A stretch of 64,000 nt of DNA. It comes from Fallopia convolvulus (lineage: Eukaryota > Streptophyta > Magnoliopsida > Caryophyllales > Polygonaceae). Made by a program: the position numbers and the translations under genes. A model generated the notes under the pieces. The model was not told the DNA's origin. It searched no databases and saw only the letters and a program-made list of their open reading frames with translations. Location: the NCBI GenBank assembly GCA_964016875.1, contig OZ024719.1, positions 65,667,224 to 65,731,223 on the forward strand. The letters are read 5' to 3'. Within the stretch, counting starts at the first letter, position 1, and the number at the start of each line of letters is the position of its first letter. Positions 22,719 through 33,700 of this stretch are shown here, one piece after another.

Positions 22719-23004
22719 ATGAAATTAAAATAAGAAACGAAATGTGTTATTAATGGAATTCCTCTTATGCAAAAATCTGAATTACTTGTTCGGAAGCTAC
22801 AATTCCTTCCTTCTCATCCACAAGCTCATCCCTCACCTTATCCTTCCCGTGCGTGTTAATCTGTCCTGCTTTTTCATCATCTTCTTTTTCTCTCTCTTGT
22901 TTTTTTACACTCCGCTATGATCCCCAAAAACCTTACTTTCTCTTCTCTGTCACTGCTGATTTCTCTACTACCACTCCCCAACAGCCTCCATATCATCATT
23001 TGGA

Positions 23005-23701
23005 ATGGCCTCCAAATTCGGTATTACTTTGACCTCCCCACGCTTCTCTACTGCCTTTCGTAAGAGACCCCTAATTTCTCTGCCAAATTCCTTGCCAATT
23101 TCATCATCATGTTCTTCTTCTTCGTCTTCAAGGGAGCACTCCTTTCAATTGATGGCTCGTCGATTCGGAATCGGGCGAAAATGTTTGATTCTTAAGCCTA
23201 GGGCTACCACTGATCAGCCAGGTACTACAGTTTTTCTGTTTTTTCTCCTGTGAATTTATTTTAATCAATTTTTGAGAACACTAATTTACATGATGGTTGA
23301 GAACACTAATTTCTATTGTGTAAAATTGCTAAGTTAAGTTCCAACTTAAATGCAGCTTTTTATGTCTAAAATAGCGCACTTTGTTAGGTATAGTTTGCCT
23401 TTATAGATTCTGTCAAATAGTTGATTCGGTCTGACATATGATCATAATAATTGATAGCAACTTATCAAGATTCTGTTAGTTATGCTTCTATCATGTATGA
23501 GTTGCTAAGCGTATTGTTCCAGGTCAGGTTGAACAAGATGAAGTTGTTGATAGCAAGATTTTGCAATATTGTAGCATAGACAAGAAGGAAAAAAAGTCAA
23601 TTGGAGAGCTTGAAAATTTGAAGATGCAACTTGAAAATATGAATATAGTACAATATGAAAACATGAATATGCAACTCAAAAGTATGAATACATTCATTTA
23701 A
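23005..23701 (+). pseudogene. PGRL1: Truncated PGRL1 (PGR5-like protein 1) gene, 5' fragment
   Basis: PGRL1 is a thylakoid membrane protein that works with PGR5 in antimycin-sensitive cyclic electron flow around photosystem I. Exon 1 (23005-23221) encodes a Ser/Arg-rich plastid transit peptide (MASKFGITLTSPRFST...). Intron 23222-23522 has GT...AG ends. Exon 2 continues in frame with the family sequence ILQYCSIDKKEKKSIGELE, then at about 23612 departs into an A-rich repeat and reaches TAA at 23699-23701, giving a chimeric 131-residue frame. The redox loop and both membrane segments are missing and no further exon was found before FZR. From memory, PGRL1, FZR and AGL14/19 are also neighbours in Arabidopsis, so this is probably the resident gene cut by an insertion or deletion. 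A tiny intact N-terminal product cannot be excluded. Confidence 0.8.
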
Positions 23702-24560
23702 AAATATGCATATGTAACTCAAAATCATGAATACAAATTGTCCACACGTTTGTACCATAATAGTGGTTTTACTTGCCTAACTTTATATAGGTGAGTTGAA
23801 GTAAAACTAGTCTTAGAGTAAAATGGTGTGGACTAATCTAAATCGTTAGATCGTATTCAGAATTTTTGTGTTTCATATTTCAATAGGATATATTCATACA
23901 TTTGTACTTGCATATTAATAATTTTTTGTTGCATATTCATCTTTTATTTGATTGTATTTTTTTTAGTGATTGTATTCATTTTATTAATTTGCATATTCAT
24001 ATAAATATTCATGTTTTTTTTTGTTGCATATTCATGTTTTTAGTTGCACATTTTTTAAAGTTGCATATTCATGTGTTTAAGTTGTATATTCATATTTTTA
24101 AGGTTCATATTTTTAAAGGAAAAGAAGTTTGGTGCGTTGATCTAATTTTGATCCAACCTCCAGATTTGTCACACCGTTTCATTATAAGACTCATTTTACA
24201 TGAATTTAAATCAATGAGTTCAAGTAAAACGATGTGGACTAATCTGAACTGTTGGACCATATTCATAATTTCTGTATTTTATATATCAGTAGGATATATT
24301 TATTCTCTTATACTAATTTTTGCATTGCATATTCATTTTTTATTTGACTATATTAATTATTTTTGAATGCATTCTTACTTTTAATGATTGTATTCATGCT
24401 TTTAAGTTGCATATTCATATTTTTAAATTACGTATTCATGTTTTTTGATTATTGCATATTAAAATTTTTAAGTTGTGTATTCATATTTTTAAGGTTCATA
24501 TTTATATTTTTAAAGGAGAAGAAATTTGGTGCGTTGATCTAATTTCGATCCAACGCTCTA
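23612..24560. repeat. AT-rich tandem/inverted repeat array beside PGRL1
   Basis: The basic word is TTGCATATTCATGTTTTTAA, dispersed many times; it lies in the opposite orientation (ATGAATATGCAACT) at 23612-23750. On a larger scale a unit of roughly 390-420 bp occurs twice (about 23763-24160 and 24183-24560): each carries GTGGACTAATCT, AGGATATATT, a run of CATATTCAT words and ends with TTTGGTGCGTTGATCTAATT. The long frame at 23902-24366 is a by-product of this composition. Confidence 0.7.
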
Positions 24561-24778
24561 AAGTTATATATAAAAAGTAAGCAAATGCTTGAAATCTAGT
24601 GTAAGCAAATAGTATAGGAGGAAAAAGGAAAAAGGGTAAAGAAGACCCTTAAGCATATGTAGTGTTGTCAAAAGATAACCAAACTCATAAAAACTTATCC
24701 GACTGAACTATACTTAAGCATATGATGGCTCAAACTAAACTAAGATGGTTCTCACATTCCAGGAGAACCCATGGTCTA

Positions 24779-25150
24779 TGCTGGTGGAACCATACGTGAC
24801 CACTCAAGGCAATTTCATCAAAACTTAAACTACCTTTGGTGCGGGTAGCTCTGCCTGCAGAGAACTCCTTGGCGTGTTGCAGGAATTGACAATGGCAAAA
24901 GAGTTAAGGATTGAGAAGCTCATTATGGAAGTGGACGCTGGTGAAGTTGTCAGAAACATTACCCAAACCACAACCCCAATGAATGACTCGTTTGCTATAA
25001 TCGCCAAATGCCGACAACTGATAACTGGCACGGGATGGCAGGTCCAATTCAAAGTTGTGAATTAGGGGCAATAACAATGCGGATTTGCTTGCCAAAAAGA
25101 GATTTGAAAACTTTACTCTTTTTAATGATCCTTCTTTGAACTTAACAATT
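24779..25150 (+). pseudogene. LINE-type RNase H (RVT_3-like) fragment
   Basis: The readable part encodes LGVLQELTMAKELRIEKLIM followed by EVDAGEVV, the centre of the RNase H fold found at the C-terminus of plant LINEs, then IAKCRQLITGTGWQVQFKVV before a TAG at 25063-25065. The expected N-A-D-L-A-K ending follows out of frame (near 25074-25095), so the copy carries a stop or frameshift. Upstream, frameshifted pieces of the same fold reach back to about 24779. No poly(A) tail or target duplication was identified. Confidence 0.6.
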
Positions 25151-25690
25151 TCTGTGATCAGGATATGTTAGTCCCTACTATGTAATCTATTTTATCTACT
25201 ATGAATAAAATAAGGCACTAGCCTTCCTTTCCCACCTTACAAAAACTTAAATTAAATGACCCGAAACTCATTTCTAACTCGAATATGATTTTGGCCTAAA
25301 AATATATAATCTAAATCCGACCCTATTGACTTGTGACTGAAATTTACTAAACTATTTCTTTATAATATCTATTGAATAAAATATGATTCTTTTAAATATG
25401 TTTAGGTGCCAAAAAATGAAACATATTCCAATTATATATTTTTTTTTATAAAGTTATAATTTAAATTTGAATCATAAATTTAGGTGTATTGTTCTTAATT
25501 AATTTTAAATAAATAATTGTTAACAATAATTTTAATTTTTTGTATAATTTAACTTAGTTTCACATATTTATACTATTATTTTAAATAATTTTAAAATAAT
25601 TTAACAGTGAATGATTTTTTAAATGAAATAATTGATTCACTAGTCAACCTGAACGATTTTATGTTCCTTTTTAAAATTAATTTAGCGGAC
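25151..25690. other. AT-rich intergenic sequence
   Basis: No recognised feature. A TCTAAAAT at 25691-25698 immediately after it is the left target duplication of the next element. Confidence 0.55.
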
Positions 25691-25698
25691 TCTAAAAT

Positions 25699-26010
25699 TA
25701 GAGATGGACACGGGCCGGGCTGGGCCGGGCTCGGGCCGGAGAAGTAGGGCCCGGGACCGGCCCGGTATTGTACCGGGCTGGAGCGGGCCGGGCCCCGGGC
25801 CGGGCCGGGCTGATATATATAAGCCCGGTCCTTTATTTTTTATTTTTTTAATACATAAATTATCCGGGCTGGGACGGGCTGGTCTGGGCCCGACCGGGCC
25901 GGACCACAATTCCCCAACCCAGGCCCGGCCCATGGCCCGAGCGGGTTTGGCCCAGATGGGCGGGCTGGGCTGGTGCGGGCCGGGCCGGCCCGCACCTTTG
26001 GCCATGACTA
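25699..26010. mobile_element. hAT-type MITE with exact 8-bp target duplication
   Basis: A 312-bp element with ends TAGAGATGGACACGGGCC (left) and, read inward on the other strand, TAGTCATGGCCAAAGG (right). It is flanked on both sides by TCTAAAAT (25691-25698 and 26011-26018), the 8-bp duplication typical of hAT transposons. The interior is a GC-rich run of GGGCCGGGC words with an AT-rich core. The GC-rich frames on both strands are composition artefacts. Confidence 0.9.
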
Positions 26011-26018
26011 TCTAAAAT

Positions 26019-26378
26019 GGGACAATGAGGTTATTGACTTTCTAATTCTTTTAAGAACTCGTAAAATTATTTATATAATACATTGGTAATGAATTTTTTT
26101 AATTTTTTATATAATATTAAATTTGAAATTTGAAAGTTTAATGATTTTTCTGAAACATGATTTTCTCTCCCAATTTTTTCTTAAATAAATAAACAAGAGT
26201 GACTATTTATGAATTTTGTTTTTGAAGTAACCGACACACTTTCCATAAGTAATTAATTTCCATAAGTAAATAATGCTACTACTATTTTTGGTAGAAAAAT
26301 AAATATATGCTACTCTTGCCTAATACTAACTCACTCGCGCTCTAACAAACAAGGGTACACTTGCGCGCAAAAAAGATC
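26019..26378. other. Upstream region of FZR
   Basis: AT-rich sequence. The palindrome TTGCGCGCAA lies at 26361-26370, just before the E2F-type repeats. Nothing else is recognisable. Confidence 0.5.
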
Positions 26379-26422
26379 TCCCGGGAAAAATAAGACTAGG
26401 AGCTTCTCCCGGGAAAAATAAA
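26379..26422. promoter_or_regulatory. Two E2F-type sites upstream of FZR
   Basis: The word CTCCCGGGAAAAATAA occurs at 26379-26394 and again at 26407-26422, a 28-bp direct spacing about 85-130 bp before the FZR ATG. Each copy contains TTTCCCGG on the minus strand (26381-26388, 26409-26416), which fits the plant E2F consensus WTTSSCSS. CCS52A genes are known E2F/DEL1 targets in Arabidopsis, so a cell-cycle control role is likely but inferred. Confidence 0.65.
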
Positions 26423-26506
26423 GAAAACCCTCCCTCTTTCCCAAAGTTCTCTACACAGCTTTAACTTTCAAATCTCCTCTCTCAGATTTCCGATTCCCCG
26501 TCGGCG

Positions 26507-29500
26507 ATGAAGATGGAAGATCCGGCCACGCCTCGCAAACCCTCCCCGTCCCCTGCGAACCCTAGCCTCAAAATCCCGGGGTCGATGGACCTCCCTGGTC
26601 TCTCCACTGCCACCGCCGGCGTCTCCGAGCCCCCGACGCCGTCTCCCTTCCACTACGGGCGCCTCATCAATTCCAACCACCACATCTCCCCTTCTCGCCC
26701 CGTCTACAGCGACCGCTTCATCCCTTCTCGAACCGGCTCCAATTTCTCTCTCTTTCACATCGATTCGTCTCCCGCCGCCACTGGTGGTGCCGACGGCCTC
26801 GAGGAGTCTCCATCAACCTCCTACGCCGCGTTGTTACGGGCCGCATTGTTTGGGCCTGAGTTCGGACCCTTCTCCCCTGGGACGCCCGCTAAGGGTTTGG
26901 GCTTAGGGTTGGGTGGGCGGCCGAATCGGAACATCTTCCGGTTCAAGACGGAGACGAGACGGGCGATAAATCCTTCCTCTCCGTTTGGAATGGACGATTC
27001 ATTGCCCGGCACAAGTTATAGTCCGGCGAAGATTCAAAGAAAGGTTTCAAGGTCGCCGTACAAGGTAATCGATTTATCTTTCATGGAATTCGTTGGATTT
27101 GTGTTGCTCGCTGTTTCAAGTTTCTTTAGATTTCTTGGAATTTGCTGGATTTTTGTTGCTCGCTTTTTCAATTTTCTTTCTTCTGTTCGTTTGTAGGTTT
27201 TGGATGCGCCTGCTTTGCAAGATGATTTTTATTTGAATTTGGTTGATTGGTCGTCCAACAATATATTGGCGGTGGGTTTGACCAATTGCGTTTATATGTG
27301 GAATGCTGGCAGCGGCAAGGTATGATCTTTCTCCCTCATTTCCTTTTCCGGTCTATTTTTTGTTTTCCGTTTATTGGTGCTGCTGATGCTCAATTGCATT
27401 TCAAGATTCTGGCTCTAAAGTTGTCCTCTTGAATCTGTTGCTGAGTGCTTTTCCATGATGTTTGTTTGGTAGAAATTGCGCTTTATTTCAATTACAATTT
27501 TGGTGTATGTGCAGGTAACGAAGTTATGTGATCTAGGAACTGAGGAAAGTGTTTGCTCAGTAGCCTGGGCTCAGAGAGGATCAAATATTGCAGTTGGGAC
27601 TAGCGATGGCAAGGTTCAGGTACGTGAGTTATTGATGAGTTTTAAACACTGCACCTTGCTCTTATAAAAACAGTTTGTTTGAACTTTGCCCACATTGCCA
27701 ATTTTAATGATTTTAAAGAATTGCATAGCCCATTCATTGCTCATGGCTATCGCTTGCTTGCTTGCTTGTCATGGCTATTTCTTTGAAAATATATTCTCTT
27801 ATGTAGCATATATGGTAATTTGTCCATGGAAGCGTCTGAAATTTACCCTCCTTAGTTTATGATTACTCTATTGTGGTCATTGTCGAATGATGAATCTAGT
27901 ACCTGACTTAGGTCTTGTGGTGGATTTAGCGCTTTTATGGGTTGAAATGCCATTGAGCTTTTTTTTGTTCAGGGTTGTGTGCAAGTATTTCATATAAGTC
28001 CATCTTCTTTGGCGAATGTAAAGTAGTGTGTTGTTCAAAACTTGTAGATCTGGGATGCATCCCGCTGCAAGATGATCCGGAGCATGGATGGCCATCGTTT
28101 ACGAGTTGGTTCCCTGGCTTGGAACTCATCTGTGCTATCATCAGGTAGTCGTGACAAGAAAATTCTTCACAGAGATATACGTTCTCAGGATGATTTTGTC
28201 AGCAAATTGACTGGACATAAGTCAGAGGTCAGTTTCCTCTGTACAATAGTTGCCAGTATTTTAGTCACTTTCTGACTGATTGGTAGTTTATGATTCCTTA
28301 CAGATTTCGTATGGTCTATGAAATACTCTAATACAGTTTGCAATGTTCCATAGAAATTTAATAAGCAACTGAGCTAATTCATTAACTATGTTTCAGGTCT
28401 GTGGTCTCAAGTGGTCTTATGACAATCGTGAGTTGGCATCTGGCGGGAACGATAATCGAGTAAGTATATCTTTGATTAGGCTAATGGTCTTTTTTTAATC
28501 TTTGCATGGTCTTGCAAACATATATTGGTGCTTGCTTGCATGTAGTTTAAATAGTGAGCTTTGATCTTGCAGCTTCTTGTATGGAACCAACATTCAAGAC
28601 AGCCTTTGCTGAAGTACTGTGACCATACAGCAGCTGTGAAAGCAATTGCTTGGTCCCCTCATCTATATGGGCTTCTTGCATCTGGAGGTGGCACTGCCGA
28701 CCGTTGCATCCGTTTCTGGAATACAAACACTAATGCAAATTTGGCTTGCGTGGATACTGGCAGCCAGGTAATATGATTAAGAAACTTGTTTTGTATCGGC
28801 AAATTACTGATTAGGCCCATTCTTTCCTGTCTAATCAACACTAAATGTTAGGTTCCACATCTAATTTAAAATTAAAACGGTTTAGTATCAAGGATTAGTG
28901 ATCTGATCATTGTTTATCACATATGTGGTTGTAGCAGTGAGCAAATGGATGGGGTTTTGTTGGTGCATAATACACATACATAAGCTTTACTACCAATTCC
29001 ACAATTACATGTTCTATTTTACACCAGGATCTGCATGACTAAATAAAGTGCGTGAAAGTTAAGGATTATATCTACTTGAAAACAAAAGATTCTTGGCCTT
29101 GCTTCCTTGTGGTGTGCAGTTGTTGATTTTTGAAGTACTAGTGCCTTCATATTTTCAGCATATCGTGTGAAAAGCAGAGTCCGTCGCATGTTAACTAAAT
29201 ATCAATTGCATCTTCACAGTAATGGTTACTTATTCTTGAGCCTTAAACTGCTGGTTGAATTATTGTCTTATGACTCGTAGGTCTGCAACTTGGCTTGGTC
29301 CAAAAATGTTAATGAAATTGTGAGCACCCATGGATATTCACAAAACCAGATCGTAGTTTGGAAATATCCCACTATGACTAAGGTAACTTTGTCAATCTAT
29401 AACTCCTATAACATAGCTCATTTCTCATTACAACTACTTGTCATTCTCAAAAATATTAATCTCCTGCAGTTGGCTACTCTTACTGGGCATAGTTACAGAG

Positions 29501-29872
29501 TCCTGTATCTTGCCGTCTCACCTGATGGACAGGTATACAATCATTCTATGTTCCTTTTACTCAAGCTATTGCTCTTGGGTTGGGTTTGTGACAGGCTATC
29601 CTTAGTTCCTTACTGAAAAATCTGTCATTGCTTGCAGTCAGTTGTAACTGGAGCTGGAGATGAAACACTCAGATTCTGGAATGTCTTTCCTTCTCCAAAA
29701 TCTCAGGTACATCAACTATGAATCTTCTCCTTAAACAGCTGAGCTATCCTCGGCTCATTGCTGTATCAATATAAATTCTATTTGTTTACTTGGAGTCTAA
29801 CTGTCTAAATACTAAACGCAGAATACACGCAGTGACTTTGGAGCATCTTCTGCAAGAACTCAAATTCGCTGA
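26507..29872 (+). CDS. FZR: Fizzy-related APC/C activator, CCS52A type
   Basis: FZR/CCS52A (Cdh1) recruits substrates such as mitotic cyclins to the anaphase-promoting complex, driving cell-cycle exit and endoreduplication in the nucleus. The CDS has ten exons, all with GT...AG borders and phase-0 junctions: 26507-27064, 27197-27319, 27515-27619, 28048-28227, 28397-28459, 28573-28767, 29281-29382, 29470-29532, 29638-29706, 29822-29872, giving 502 residues. The C-box DRFIPSR is at 69-75, the Cdh1-specific motif follows with KVLDAPALQDDFYLNLVDW (from residue 186), and seven WD40 blades run to the end (for example GHKSEVCGLKWSYDNRELAS, GGNDNRLLVW). The C-terminal dipeptide Ile-Arg that docks on APC/C is present (RTQIR). 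The N-terminus is Pro/Ser-rich. WDASRCK rather than WDGTQCK favours CCS52A over CCS52B. No defect was seen. Confidence 0.96.
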
Positions 29873-30742
29873 TCTATTGACAAAACCCTCATATCCTCTC
29901 CCAAATCGGCGGATCGCCTTGATTTTTCTGTGTGCACCCAACAGAGGATCATATCCCATGGTCCCATTGGATTTGGCATTACAACCGTTTTGACCGATTC
30001 CTGAACTTTTCCAGGATTTCTTGCCAGATTGTGAACAAATTAAAGATGCACCAAAAAAGCAATGGCATGAAGAGGTTACTGGTACTTGCAAGCAATCATC
30101 GGCACCACTAATATGTAGATGGTGTATAGTGAGATTTAGAAAGCCTGTTTGGATCCAATCTTCGTTTTTCTTTTTTACTGATGATTGCGTGTTATATCAT
30201 TATGTAGCCACGTTGGGTATTGTTGTAATTAAAAAGCAAATCTGTTTCTTGACAATTTTAACTACTCTCTTCCTTTTCCCAAGCATGAGGTTTATATACT
30301 ACACAGTAAGAACAAAATCTAGAATTTGCCCTGGTGATCAGGCATTAAAATGGAAATCTGGGTTTCATAGATTATGGATGATCATTCAGATTACAATCAG
30401 CAGGATGATTGCCTAGAGATTAGATGATTTTTTTTTGTAGTTAATTCATGAATTTCCGATTGTACTGGATATGGTTCAGATCAATCATAAATCATAATTA
30501 TGAATTGCGAAATATTAGGCCTAACCGGCACATTCATTCTATAATACTCGGGGTATCATATATCTCAGTCGTTTAGGATGGCACAATGCCAGAAACCAGT
30601 TTTACGCTTTGTCCAACGCCCAGCCCCAAAACAGGGTCAAAACTCACAACTTAACATCAATTGAACACAGCCATGAAAAAACTCCCATGGACATGAATAA
30701 AAACTATCTACTTTTATTCTATTCATTTTTATTTATTGGATA
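29873..30742. other. Convergent 3' flanks of FZR and the MADS-box gene
   Basis: Presumably the 3' UTRs of both genes. No separate gene is evident; the frames here (30021-30416, 30609-31121) overlap UTR or intron sequence and match no family. Confidence 0.55.
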
Positions 30743-33700
30743 TCATAAATCGAGTAGTAGTGTTGTACCACGAGCACCGGCCTTGGCAGCGGGCTTTCGT
30801 GATTCCGGTGGGCCTATAAACAGCTCGGTCTCGACGTCGACATGTTCTTCTGACATGCCCCCCGGTCGTCCTTTGTCACATCTGAGTTGCACCGTCTCCA
30901 TTTCCAGCTGGAAAAATTCACTCACACATTATACAACATATGTGTATATATACACTTGGACGTGCTCTTACTATACTACAAGGTTTACTAGCAAACTTGC
31001 AAAGGCTTTACCTTTTCCTTCAGCTTGGCATTTTCTTGAAGAAGAGCCCTCTCCTGCATTAATTTATACGCCATACATGAAATTAATGTACTCTACATAT
31101 GTAACAAACAACCTACTTTGAAGGAAATACATGGGTTTCATATCTGATTACCTCTTGCTTTAGCTTCTCTATCCGCTCTAGGAACACTTTGTACTGATTA
31201 GAGTATGTACGCATCCAGCAACAAATCCATACATGTCAGATTCAGAGTTTGCCAAGAAATATACAATGAAGGGACATGGAATATGCATGTATTTCAAGCT
31301 TATGCATCCTCTTAATCAAACAGGCAGGTGATTGAATATTTAAAAAAAAAAAAAAAAACTAATACCTTAGTGGCCTTGACAAGGGCTAAGCTTTTCTCCA
31401 GCTGATGTTCTAGCTCTAGCAACTCCTCCAATGAACATGAATCTAAACCCACTCCCATCAATCTCCTACACCGTACCATATATTAAACATGAATTGTTTT
31501 GATCATAAAAGACGGTACAAGACGAGCAAACCAAGCAAAGTACTGTTAAGAACTTAAGATCAACGATGTTTACTGTTTAGAGAGTTCAAGAGCCTTGAGC
31601 TTCTTCTCTAGAACATCAGCTTCATCCTTTTCCTACTTGCAGGTTCAAAATATATACGAAATTGTTATAAAATGCTCAAAATTACACATAAATAGAGAAA
31701 TTCCGTACATGACTCTGCATATACATACACACGGGCTTATTGTTATAAAATGCTCAAAATTGTTGCTTAATTAGTTTATGGAAGAAAGACTTCCGACATC
31801 GGAAAATTAAAAGATACTTGCCCAACATATAATATTCTTGGGCTACTCCTCCTATTGTCAATTGGTTATAGGATGGAACCCCACGAGTTTATGTGTTGGG
31901 CTGAACGCCTGTTCGGTCGGCCTTAGCCGGCCTAAAGGCATGTCGTTGGGGCGTGTGGAAGAAAGACTTCCCACATCGGAAAATTAAAAAATACTTGTCC
32001 AACATATAATACCCCTTGGGCTGCTACTCCTATTGCAAATTGGTAGCCTAAGATAGGTCCACAAAGCATCAGACATGCACGCATTCATAATCAATGCACT
32101 TCAATTACCAACCTAATAGTTGATTAATTGATCTATGTTTGGAACAATGTTGACAACTCACGTTCCACAAAACTGAAACAAGGATGTTTTGGTAACGAAA
32201 AACACCATTAGAGAACTAATGTATTTTATTCAAGTATTTCAAAGGAACTACAAGTCAACTAGAAACTACAAAGCCATATGAAGATGTTCCCATGAAGGAA
32301 ACTCGAGTGCCGAATGTTCCCTATTCAAGGGAAATTTCAAGTTAGTCCAAAGACAAGTCAACGTGAAATGCATCCAATGGCCCAATGAGCATCTAGAGTT
32401 GACAAATTTTAAATTCATTTGAATCAAGTCACATATGAGAAAAGTACACTTCCTTAGAGAGCAAGACCTGGGCATTTCGAACAAATGATCAAAGAATAAG
32501 GATTGGCCTCTAAGGATAATGCATATATAATTACCAATGAATAGTGAGTTTGCACTTCACTTCTCAGAAGCACAAAACTAAACCCTACAGTAAGCTAGCT
32601 AAGAAAAAAAAAAGAATCGAAAAAGTCAATAGAGATGAGTGTGCAATCTTGACGATGAGAAGAAAGAAGTTCCTAGACGCAAGGAAACTGAAGAATTGAT
32701 TTCAGGTGTAAGGTTTGAATTACTTGCTTTAATTGAGTAGTTCGTTTAGGAACTAGGTTGGTGTTTCTAGAGTTCGGTGACTGTTAGGAATAAAAAAGTT
32801 TGAGTCTTGCATGTTGTAATGAAGGAACATTCAATAAAGGAGTATCTCATTCAAAATCCTCCAACATAAGTAGAGGTTTATACTTACATGTTGTATATCT
32901 TTGTCTTATAGCTTCTGCTTTTATACCCGCTTTGTGTTTATTCCACTGCCTTAAAAACAGTTTAAAGATTGTTCCCAACTCTATACTAACGGGATTCGAT
33001 CCAACAATTTAGATCCAAGCAAAGTACTACTATAAGACAATGATCGAGATCAAAGACTATAAAACAATCCAGCATGTTTCTTTAATATAGGTAGTAAAAT
33101 ACTTATTGACTAATGACAAAGGGCGGTCGATCAACATCCAAATACATGTCACAAATTAAGGAAGAATAATGGGTACGTTCATCATGATCGAAGCTCATGT
33201 ACGTCATGTGTGTGAGCTTCATTAAGTAGCTTTAGTGCTAATTAACTATAGCATGACATGCACAATTGGTCAAGCCATTAATTTCTGCTTCGATCTGGCC
33301 AGACAAACTAACATAGGGGAAAATTATATATGTACAAGAATCGTACCTCCATGATTACTTCGGATCCCTCCAGATACTTCATCTGCTTCTGGTACCTCTC
33401 TATAGTTTTCTTCGTGCTGAAATTGATGTACAATAGCGTTTGTAGAGAAGCAATATTTATAGTTAAAATTATATTTAGCATCTGAAAGAGCGTGCATGCA
33501 TGCATATAATACATATACTCTCTCCGTTTTACTATCACATCCAATCTACAAACAACAACAAAAACAAGATTGACCCAGTACAGTTCTATATGAGCGGAAT
33601 CTGAGGGTCAAGATGGAGGCACCTTGACTTAACACAGAGAGGGTACGCCCGGAAAAGGAAAATTAAAGAACTGGTAAAAGTATAAAACCTATTCTTAAGA

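Noticed and set aside
23902..24366. 154-codon ORF rich in His, Ile and Phe
   Set aside because: Product of the TTGCATATTCAT repeat array; no protein-like pattern.
23005..24560. Helitron-style capture of a PGRL1 fragment
   Set aside because: No Helitron ends were found, and PGRL1 next to FZR and AGL14/19 matches a conserved neighbourhood, so a resident truncated gene is simpler.
25682..26015. Overlapping GC-rich ORFs on both strands
   Set aside because: They translate GGGCCGGGC words of the hAT MITE into Gly/Pro/Arg repeats; composition artefact.
30021..31121. Plus-strand ORFs at 30021-30416 and 30609-31121
   Set aside because: The first is in the FZR 3' flank, the second overlaps exons and introns of the MADS gene on the opposite strand; neither resembles a protein family.
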